From Psychrobacter sp. (GTDB lineage Bacteria; Pseudomonadota; Gammaproteobacteria; Pseudomonadales; Moraxellaceae): a DNA stretch of 5,582 nt. The position numbers and the translations under genes are program-made. The notes beneath the pieces are model-generated. The model saw nothing but the letters and a program-made list of their open reading frames with translations. It was not told where the DNA came from and did not search any database. The stretch covers positions 1 to 5,582 of the forward strand of contig JARIEH010000052.1 of the NCBI GenBank assembly GCA_029256865.1, read 5' to 3'. Position 1 is the stretch's first letter. Every line of letters begins with the position of its first letter. This document shows, piece by piece, positions 1 to 4,942 of the stretch.

Positions 1-4
1 TTAT

Positions 5-685
5 ATGCAAATGAATATCAACAATACAAATTATGAAGTCTTAACCAGTCAGGACATTGCTCATATTGAAAGAGCAGTGGATAAAACAAGCCTGACTATG
101 CCTTTGGTCGCTGTCTATTGTGGCTCGCGCTCGGGCAATGATGAGATATATGAAAAAGCCGCTCGTGACTTGGGTCGAGCATTGGCTGAGAATGGTTTAG
201 GCTTAGTGTATGGTGGCGCGAGTATCGGTCTGATGGGGGCAGTGGCAGATGAAGTAATCAATGCTGGCGCACAAGCAGTGGGTGTGATTCCAACCTTCAT
301 GCTCAAGCACGAAATTGCCCATGAGCAGCTGACACGTTTGCACTTGACCGACACCATGCACACGCGCAAGACCGTAATGGCAGAATATGCTGATGCCTTT
401 GTCACCTTGCCAGGCGGACTTGGAACGCTAGAGGAGATTATGGAAATCGCTACTTGGCGTCAGCTGTATCAACACGAAAAGCCGATGATCATTCTTAATA
501 TCAATGGCTTTTACGATAAGCTGATTGAGCATTTAAAATATACCACTGAACAAGGTTTTATGAAGCAGCAGGATCTTGATCGTTTGGTGGTTTGTAACAC
601 CATTGATGAGGCCATTGATTTATTACATGTGATCGTCAAGATTAATGATGAAGTAGATACAGAAAAAATGGTAGGAAACTCATAG
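5..685 (+). CDS. LOG family / TIGR00730 Rossmann-fold nucleotide phosphoribohydrolase
   Basis: The product resembles the LOG family, which was long misannotated as lysine decarboxylase. Characterised members cleave the N-glycosidic bond of cytokinin riboside 5'-monophosphates or AMP-like nucleotides in the cytoplasm, releasing free base and ribose 5-phosphate. Visible signatures, numbered from the ATG at 5, are CGSRSG (39-44), the glycine-rich YGGASIGLMG (69-78), MHTRK (118-122) and PGGLGTLEE (136-144). Arg121 and Glu144 match the family's catalytic Arg and Glu. The family core begins near Met32 (ATG at 98), so the first 31 residues are an extension. I kept the longer start because no Shine-Dalgarno motif precedes 98. 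The frame is also open to base 2, so the true start could lie left of the window. The gene converges on the FAD oxidoreductase gene. The family call is firm; the physiological substrate is not known from sequence. Confidence 0.9.
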   Translation: MQMNINNTNYEVLTSQDIAHIERAVDKTSLTMPLVAVYCGSRSGNDEIYEKAARDLGRALAENGLGLVYGGASIGLMGAVADEVINAGAQAVGVIPTFMLKHEIAHEQLTRLHLTDTMHTRKTVMAEYADAFVTLPGGLGTLEEIMEIATWRQLYQHEKPMIILNINGFYDKLIEHLKYTTEQGFMKQQDLDRLVVCNTIDEAIDLLHVIVKINDEVDTEKMVGNS

Positions 686-835
686 TTGTTCACCAACAAC
701 AAGTTCTAAAACAGTAAAAAATTACCACTATTGGGTCATTTCTGCCGTTTTTTTATGCTCACTATTTATCTTCATTATGGCGGCCAAAAATACATACCAT
801 CGATTCATTTTTAGTAATAAGAGCGACGGTAGTTC
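686..835. other. Convergent intergenic gap, no clear terminator
   Basis: These 150 AT-rich bases lie between two converging stop codons. The only perfect small hairpin is GTTGTT-CACC-AACAAC (685-700), which has six mostly A-T pairs and no T-run after it. A run of seven T lies at about 727-733, after GCCG, but I found no adjacent upstream stem for it. How either gene terminates is therefore unclear from sequence. Confidence 0.5.
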
Positions 836-2443
836 TTAAGCAAGTGCTGAGTTTTTTATGGTTATTTGCTCAACGCTATTATTAACCTTGGCCATTGCAA
901 CTGGGAATCCACGCGCTTCGGCCAAGGTATGTGCCAACTTATCGACAGTCATGCTATTATTATGAGCAAGGTACTGCCATTGATGAGAGTAACGCTCGTG
1001 ATTGGTTGACAAGTCGTGGTCTAGTAGGCCAATTTCCATGAGCTGTTCAACGATTTCATCAGCCGCTATCAAGGTCGATGACGCTTTGACGTTTTCAGCC
1101 CGGGCATAGCGTATGTTAGGGTATAGGCTCACATCAGCCACCCGCAACGTATCATCCGTACCAGGGATTTGCTGACCGCCGTACAGCGCATTACCCACGC
1201 TGCGTGCGCTATTGAATGTCGGTACGAACTCAGCGATGTAATCAATGGATTGCTGGCTGCGAGCTTGGAGCGGGGTTTTGTCCCAACCATCTTCAATATA
1301 ACGGACATATTGATTGGGCAGTTTGGGTTGGGCGCTGTATTTGCTAGAAGCCACCAAACCGTCATCGAACAAAGTAATGGCTTTACTCATACCATGAATC
1401 TGAAAATAGCCCCCTGGATAAGGCGTCAACTGAGCCATACCATCTGGCGTTCCACGCTGACCATAGACGATAATCTCTGGTATCTGTCCGCCAGTATCAC
1501 CCCAATGAGTAATATAAGAGGACTTAAACTCTACCATGCGCTTGACGTCGATACCGACCATATCGTCGATCATGCCAGTACGGAAGCCGCATGCATTTAT
1601 CAGATAATCAACTTCAATAGATTCAGCGTCTTCTTTTACATTACTGTTATCACTGTTGTTTGGTTGGTAATCGATACGCCATTTGGTCACATGATGATCA
1701 GCGTTTGAGCAGTTGTCACAATCGACAGCAACCACTTGCTGCACTTGGGTGTCAGTAAAGATATGGGCATTATCATACTCTTCTAGCGCCAACTGCGCTG
1801 AAGCGGCTAAGCGAAATATGTTCCAGCCATACTCCTGTACCACAATCAGTGGAAACTTCACCTTATTGAGATCCAAATACTTGGCAACTGGTATCATCCA
1901 TTCATCTACACTGCTAGGAGTGGCAACTTGCTCGCGTTCAGAGAGCTCGGTTAATTGTTCATGACTATAGAGCTGATAATAATCTTCAGGCTTACCCAAG
2001 ACTTCATTGTTGGCATCTTTTGCGATCAATTGGCGGTAGGCGTCTGTTAAGATATCAAGGCGTGGTAGCAAATCCTCAGGTAAGCCCTTATCGCGAGTCG
2101 GTACCGCAAATACAGTAGGACGTACGTCGATAGTATAAGGATATAGGCGCAGTATATCGATGCATTGCTTGAGTAATGCCACGCAGTCTTCATCAGGAAT
2201 CTCACGGTAGAGGTTGCCGCCTGCGTGCAAGTGACACATTGGAGGGCCATCAATCAGCGAGCTTTTCTTTTCAAACAAATAGGTCTCAAGACCTAGTGCT
2301 GCGAGACGAATGGCTATCGTTGCGCCTGCGGTACCACCGCCCAAAATACCAACACGTTTTGTTGGTTTATTATTCATTTTTTTATAAGAGCTATCGCCCT
2401 GTTGAATAGATTGAAGCTTGGTATCTGTCGAAGGTTGAGTCAT
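836..2443 (-). CDS. FAD-dependent oxidoreductase (Rossmann-type), substrate unknown
   Basis: This is a 535-residue flavoprotein of the broad FAD/NAD(P)-binding oxidoreductase class, presumably cytoplasmic. The N-terminal dinucleotide-binding fold is explicit: GGGTAG (35-40) within a beta-alpha-beta unit ending at acidic Glu58 (LFEKK). A conserved-looking block follows, GPPMCHLHAGGNLYRE (66-81). A second FAD-contact motif of the hydrophobic-A-x-G type appears as YLINACGFRTG (280-290). The C-terminal part carries SLYPNIRYARAENVKASSTLIAADEIVEQL (439-468), resembling the closing FAD-domain helix of such enzymes. A low-complexity Asn/Ser/Asp/Glu stretch (about 262-275) looks like a surface loop. 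The start at 2443 has AGGA 13 bases upstream, which is rather distant. The alternative Met23 (2377) has no such motif and sits just before the Rossmann fold. I recall similar proteins of unknown function in Vibrio and Shewanella but cannot name a reaction. No partner gene is adjacent on this strand. Confidence 0.85.
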   Translation of the reverse strand: MTQPSTDTKLQSIQQGDSSYKKMNNKPTKRVGILGGGTAGATIAIRLAALGLETYLFEKKSSLIDGPPMCHLHAGGNLYREIPDEDCVALLKQCIDILRLYPYTIDVRPTVFAVPTRDKGLPEDLLPRLDILTDAYRQLIAKDANNEVLGKPEDYYQLYSHEQLTELSEREQVATPSSVDEWMIPVAKYLDLNKVKFPLIVVQEYGWNIFRLAASAQLALEEYDNAHIFTDTQVQQVVAVDCDNCSNADHHVTKWRIDYQPNNSDNSNVKEDAESIEVDYLINACGFRTGMIDDMVGIDVKRMVEFKSSYITHWGDTGGQIPEIIVYGQRGTPDGMAQLTPYPGGYFQIHGMSKAITLFDDGLVASSKYSAQPKLPNQYVRYIEDGWDKTPLQARSQQSIDYIAEFVPTFNSARSVGNALYGGQQIPGTDDTLRVADVSLYPNIRYARAENVKASSTLIAADEIVEQLMEIGLLDHDLSTNHERYSHQWQYLAHNNSMTVDKLAHTLAEARGFPVAMAKVNNSVEQITIKNSALA

Positions 2444-2450
2444 TGTCGTT

Positions 2451-2456
2451 ATTATA
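2451..2456 (-). promoter_or_regulatory. Possible -10 box (TATAAT) just upstream of the oxidoreductase start
   Basis: Read on the - strand, a perfect TATAAT ends seven bases before the ATG at 2443. If it is used, transcription would begin at or within a few bases of the start codon and give a leaderless or nearly leaderless mRNA. No good -35 lies at 15-19 bases; the closest match, CTGACA, is 21 bases upstream. A chance AT-rich match is a real possibility. Confidence 0.25.
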
Positions 2457-2481
2457 TCCTTGCCATAATCTCAATAGTGTC

Positions 2482-2497
2482 AGCATAAACCTATGCT
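2482..2497. repeat. Perfect inverted repeat upstream of the oxidoreductase gene
   Basis: AGCATA and TATGCT flank the four bases AACC, giving a 6-bp perfect dyad centred about 46 bases upstream of the oxidoreductase start. The size and position fit either a regulator-binding dyad or a small hairpin. There is no T-run, so it is not a terminator. Its function is inferred only from placement. Confidence 0.45.
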
Positions 2498-2782
2498 AGG
2501 AGCTTGCTTGCTATCAGAATCTATATTTTTGCTGTGTTAATCTTAGTTTGGCTATGGTCTTGATATGCGCATGATTACGAGAAAGTTCAAGGGCGGTGTT
2601 GCGTTGCTGCCGTCATTATTTGACAGACAATATTTACTAAGTGTAAGCATGAGCTTAAAAAGTCGTCTGAATGAGACTACATACTCATTCTTATGGTAAA
2701 AATGTTTTAGTTTAACGAATTTGTAAAAACTACGTAATTTTGTAAGTTTCTATTTTGATAGAAATGACGGTTTCAAAGTATA
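2498..2782. other. Gene-poor AT-rich divergent intergenic region
   Basis: This is most of the roughly 490-base gap between the divergent oxidoreductase and lipoprotein genes. It holds an 8-bp palindrome ATGCGCAT (2565-2572), a TTGACA hexamer (2620-2625) without a good -10 box at the right distance, and two near-copies of AATTTGTAA (2718-2726 and 2736-2745, the second with one extra T). The only + strand ORF I read (2565-2699, 44 codons) lacks a ribosome binding site and any recognisable sequence. I cannot support a gene here. Confidence 0.5.
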
Positions 2783-2791
2783 TGCTATAGT
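2783..2791 (+). promoter_or_regulatory. Candidate extended -10 promoter for the lipoprotein gene
   Basis: TGCTATAGT is a TGn-extended -10 element with a five-of-six match to TATAAT. Extended -10 promoters can work with a poor -35, and the hexamer at the expected distance (AATGAC, 2763-2768) is weak. Transcription would start near 2797-2799, leaving a leader of about 135 bases before the lipoprotein ATG. The hairpin at 2795-2818 would sit at the very 5' end of that leader. Confidence 0.35.
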
Positions 2792-2794
2792 AAA

Positions 2795-2818
2795 ACGCTC
2801 GAAGTAAGATTTGAGCGT
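2795..2818 (+). repeat. Inverted repeat / potential 5'-leader hairpin
   Basis: ACGCTCGAA pairs with TTTGAGCGT around the loop GTAAGA. This makes a 9-bp stem with one G-U pair, six of the pairs being the perfect ACGCTC/GAGCGT arms. It lies directly after the candidate -10 element. It could be an operator, a transcript-stabilising 5' hairpin, or a weak attenuator (ATTTTGG follows, a poor T-run). The sequence does not distinguish these. Confidence 0.5.
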
Positions 2819-2921
2819 ATTTTGGTTGTCGAAGTGTACTGATAAATCATCGCTTAGCTTAGAGTATTACAAGTAAAAATAAGCATAAAATTCAAATCAA
2901 CAAAACATCATTCTTAATTAC

Positions 2922-2928
2922 AAGGAAG
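2922..2928 (+). promoter_or_regulatory. Strong ribosome binding site for the lipoprotein gene
   Basis: AAGGAAG lies five bases before the ATG at 2934. It is one of the clearest Shine-Dalgarno sequences in the window and fixes the start of the lipoprotein gene. Confidence 0.8.
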
Positions 2929-2933
2929 TTATT

Positions 2934-3368
2934 ATGAAACGTATTCTTATGTTATCGGCCTTAACAGGCGTTTTGACATTGACGGGTTGTTCGACCTTAA
3001 ACAATGTTTTCGGTAAAGATGACTCAGGTATGCACGATGTACAAGCGACCAAGAGCAACACGGCTCCAGTGACCAGTAAAAACGGTATGTTGGTCGATGC
3101 AAGTAACCATATGACCTTATATACCTTTGATAAAGACTCAAAGAATAAGTCAGAGTGTGGCAGTGCTTGTCTGATCGCTTGGCCAGCATTTATGGCACCG
3201 AGTAATGCTAAAGCGTCTGGTCAGTTTGCAGCATTTCAACGTGAGGATGGTAAGTATCAGTGGGCTATGAATGGTAAGCCTTTATATTTTTATGCCAATG
3301 ACACAAAAGTTGGTGATAAAGATGGTGATAACAAAATGGGTGTTTGGCATATTGTAAAAACCAAATAG
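2934..3368 (+). CDS. Outer-membrane lipoprotein with Lipoprotein_15 (PF03640) repeats
   Basis: This 144-residue protein has a textbook lipoprotein signal: positively charged MKR, a hydrophobic core, and lipobox LTGC with the lipidated cysteine at 19. Ser20 at +2 (no Asp) predicts sorting to the outer membrane. After a polar linker (20-48) come two related segments of the COG4315/PF03640 'secreted repeat' family. The first is NGMLVDASNHMTLYTFDKD through CGSACLIAWPAF (50-86). The second is GKYQWAMNGKPLYFY through GDNKMGVWHIVK (106-142). Cys75 and Cys79 form the family's CxxxC next to WP (83-84) and could make a disulfide or bind a ligand. The biochemical role of the family is not established. 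A strong ribosome binding site, a long upstream region and a terminator at 3405-3436 show that it is a single-gene transcription unit. Family assignment is confident. Confidence 0.92.
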   Translation: MKRILMLSALTGVLTLTGCSTLNNVFGKDDSGMHDVQATKSNTAPVTSKNGMLVDASNHMTLYTFDKDSKNKSECGSACLIAWPAFMAPSNAKASGQFAAFQREDGKYQWAMNGKPLYFYANDTKVGDKDGDNKMGVWHIVKTK

Positions 3369-3404
3369 TAACTAATAGTATTTAAGTGTGAGGTTATCAG
3401 AACC

Positions 3405-3436
3405 AAAAATCAGCCATTTAATGGCTGATTTTTATT
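3405..3436. terminator. Strong intrinsic terminator after the lipoprotein gene (bidirectional)
   Basis: A 12-bp perfect stem (3405-3416 with 3422-3433) has core ATCAGCCA/TGGCTGAT, a 5-base loop TTTAA and a T-rich 3' arm. The matching A-run on the left makes it able to act on the - strand too, although no supported - strand gene ends here. It lies 37 bases after the lipoprotein stop codon. Confidence 0.93.
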
Positions 3437-3651
3437 GACGTTTATCAAAAGAATGGGGCTTAATTTAAAAGTTAAAAATATTTTACTTTTTTCTTAGCCT
3501 TTGCTTTTTCAGTCAACGTATCATTTACTTGCACCAATCGCTAAAAACCTTTAAAATCACTCTTTAATTTTCCCGCTGGGGAAGGCTAGGTGAGCAAGGG
3601 TGTGGTATTGGGTGCTGGAATAAGCCAGTGATGCAATTGCCAGACTTGTAG
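3437..3651. other. Gene-free interval upstream of the L31 gene
   Basis: The left part is very AT-rich (to about 3570) and the right part is noticeably G-rich on the + strand. It contains two small hairpins, TTCCC-GCTG-GGGAA (3570-3583) and CTGG-AATAAG-CCAG (3615-3628). A 21-codon - strand frame (3472-3534, GTG start) lacks support as a gene. The promoter of rpmE2 presumably lies here or just to the right, but no convincing -35/-10 pair is visible. Confidence 0.45.
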
Positions 3652-3716
3652 ATGTCCTTAGTGCCTCAGTTACGTATGCTGTAGTTGATCATATAGACCA
3701 TGCATACATCGGACAT
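3652..3716 (+). ncRNA. Possible structured mRNA leader of rpmE2 (nested inverted repeats)
   Basis: Two nested perfect 6-bp inverted repeats precede the L31 start codon: outer ATGTCC/GGACAT (3652-3657 with 3711-3716) and inner GTATGC/GCATAC (3674-3679 with 3702-3707). The apex contains TGATCA (3686-3691). If transcribed, the fold would end immediately before the ribosome binding site AGAGAG (3717-3722), where it could affect translation. Ribosomal protein mRNAs often carry autoregulatory leaders, but the unpaired 16-base left bulge makes this only a candidate. A competing candidate -10 hexamer, TATAGA (3692-3697), would place the transcription start inside it. Confidence 0.3.
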
Positions 3717-3728
3717 AGAGAGTTTATT

Positions 3729-3998
3729 ATGCGTAAAGACATTCATCCTAATTACCAAGAAGTTTTGTTCCATGACACCAACGCTGACGTGTTTTTCTTA
3801 ACGCGTTCAACGGTTAAGACAAAAGCGACTCGTGAGTATGAAGGTAAAGAATACCCATACTACCCACTTGATATTTCAAGTGCTTCGCATCCATTCTACA
3901 CGGGCGAGCAGCGTAAAACCTCTACTGAAGGCCGTGTTGCTAGCTTTAACAAGCGCTTTGGTGCGTTTGGTGGCCGTGCGAAGAAATCTGCTGAATAA
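3729..3998 (+). CDS. rpmE2: 50S ribosomal protein L31 type B
   Basis: This 89-residue protein matches type B L31 (YkgM-like), a component of the large ribosomal subunit located at the bridge between the subunits. Recognisable blocks are [14 protein letters not shown] (1-14), [18 protein letters not shown] (43-59 region) and [15 protein letters not shown] (68-82). It contains no cysteine, so it is the zinc-independent C-minus form. In many bacteria this form replaces the zinc-binding L31 during zinc limitation, commonly under Zur repression. I did not find a convincing Zur dyad upstream, so that regulation is not shown here. The start is supported by AGAGAG six bases upstream and by the usual family length. 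It is monocistronic, with a terminator at 4066-4093 and a lone-gene context. Confidence 0.96.
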   Translation: MRKDIHPNYQEVLFHDTNADVFFLTRSTVKTKATREYEGKEYPYYPLDISSASHPFYTGEQRKTSTEGRVASFNKRFGAFGGRAKKSAE

Positions 3999-4007
3999 AT
4001 TTTACTT

Positions 4008-4036
4008 AACGCTTGATCTTATTTTGCTCAAGCGTT
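4008..4036. repeat. 9-bp inverted repeat just after rpmE2
   Basis: AACGCTTGA (4008-4016) pairs perfectly with TCAAGCGTT (4028-4036) around an 11-base T-rich loop. It starts nine bases after the rpmE2 stop codon. No T-run follows, so it is probably a 3'-UTR stabilising hairpin that works ahead of the true terminator at 4066. Confidence 0.6.
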
Positions 4037-4065
4037 GGTATAAATGCAGTCGCAGTACCATAAAG

Positions 4066-4093
4066 AAACCGCTGATTATTCAGCGGTTTTTTT
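4066..4093. terminator. Strong bidirectional intrinsic terminator between rpmE2 and the SGNH hydrolase gene
   Basis: A 10-bp stem AAACCGCTGA/TCAGCGGTTT (4066-4075 with 4080-4089) with loop TTAT is followed by seven T (4087-4093). On the - strand it lies a few bases after the hydrolase stop codon and is followed by TTTCTTTAT, so it can serve both converging genes. Confidence 0.93.
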
Positions 4094-4096
4094 GGT

Positions 4097-4942
4097 CTAA
4101 TTTTTAGCCTTTAGCAATTGTGAAATCAGCTCTGATAATTGCTGTGCCCAAAAACGATACGTTAAGCTGCTAGGATGAAAGCCGTCGCTAGCAAACATCG
4201 CTTTCGCCTCAATCGGTATACCATTAGAGTGTTCTTGTGCCATGCGTTCAAAGTCTGCTGGCATATAATGTACGTCACTATGGGCGGCACAGACTTGCTG
4301 TAGTACTTGATCAAGTCTGTCTGATTTGGCGCCGATAAAACCATTTAATGGTTTAGGCAATGCGGGCATCTGAGCCATTGGCGGAAGACTAGAGAAAATC
4401 AGCTCACGCACCCCAAATTTGCGCTTGGCAATGGCAATGATTTGCTCGAGCTGCTGTTGCCATTTTGCTTCAGAGACGTTGGAGGTAGTATCATTAGCGC
4501 CAACGCTCAATACCATCACATCCACTGGCTGGCTAGGAGTGGGAAGGATATAAAGCCTGCGTAGGATATCAAAGCTAGTGTGTCCAGTAGTCGCCTGCAG
4601 TGTCCATATAAGCTCATCAAAGTGAGCAGTGATAAAAGGCTGCTGCTGCAAAGCAGGTATGAGCCTGCCAGCCAAAGCCTCTTGTTGCGTCAGAGTGCCG
4701 ACGCCTGCCGCTGCAGAATCGCCCACGATCATTAGGCTAAGCGTTTTTGGGTTTGCAGTGGTTGATTTTGCAGAGCTGTGACCCTCATCATGATTAAAGA
4801 TGAGTTTAATATGCCCTGCGCGCGCGCCATCTGGCTCTGGAAGGCGGACAGTATCGCGTTTCACTTTGTGACCTTGATACAGATAGAGCGGTGCTAACAG
4901 TACATCCTTAGTGATGGCTTTTATTTTGGAGTTGATTACCAT
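4097..4942 (-). CDS. SGNH/GDSL-family hydrolase (esterase/lipase-like)
   Basis: This 281-residue protein carries the SGNH blocks in order. Block I is MIVGDSAAAGVG (71-82) with nucleophile Ser76. A candidate block II glycine is Gly120 in TTGHTS. Block III is LSVGANDT (145-152) with oxyanion Asn150. Block V is SDGFHPS (252-258), supplying Asp253 and His256. It should hydrolyse an ester or acetyl group, but the substrate cannot be read from sequence. No signal peptide is evident; the N-terminus has only a short hydrophobic patch (DVLLAPLYLY, 13-22), so a cytoplasmic or loosely membrane-associated location is likely. The ATG overlaps the end of nadV by seven bases, with GGAAG eight bases upstream inside nadV. 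The two genes are therefore probably one operon with coupled translation. It ends at the terminator 4066-4093. Confidence 0.9.
   Translation of the reverse strand: MVINSKIKAITKDVLLAPLYLYQGHKVKRDTVRLPEPDGARAGHIKLIFNHDEGHSSAKSTTANPKTLSLMIVGDSAAAGVGTLTQQEALAGRLIPALQQQPFITAHFDELIWTLQATTGHTSFDILRRLYILPTPSQPVDVMVLSVGANDTTSNVSEAKWQQQLEQIIAIAKRKFGVRELIFSSLPPMAQMPALPKPLNGFIGAKSDRLDQVLQQVCAAHSDVHYMPADFERMAQEHSNGIPIEAKAMFASDGFHPSSLTYRFWAQQLSELISQLLKAKN

Noticed and set aside
685..700. GTTGTT/AACAAC hairpin right after the LOG stop as a terminator
   Set aside because: The stem is short and mostly A-T, and no T-run follows on either strand.
1169..1708. 179-codon open frame on the + strand opposite the FAD oxidoreductase
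   Set aside because: It lies wholly antisense to a well-supported gene, has no recognisable motif, and its composition fits a mirror frame of the real coding sequence.
2620..2648. TTGACA as the -35 of an unannotated small RNA promoter
   Set aside because: The best hexamer at about 16-18 bases (TGTAAG region) is a poor -10 and no terminator follows before the next promoter candidate.
2565..2699. 44-codon + strand ORF starting MRMITRKFKGG in the divergent intergenic region
   Set aside because: There is no Shine-Dalgarno motif upstream, no recognisable sequence and no terminator after it. The length is expected by chance.
2947..3189. 80-codon - strand frame opposite the lipoprotein gene
   Set aside because: It is antisense to a confidently identified lipoprotein with its own ribosome binding site and terminator; it shows no family features.
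3472..3534. - strand frame encoding a Lys-rich tail (TEKAKAKKKVKYF) ahead of the bidirectional terminator
   Set aside because: It has only 21 codons with a GTG start, a stop just upstream in frame and no ribosome binding site. It could be a gene remnant, but the sequence gives no parent family.
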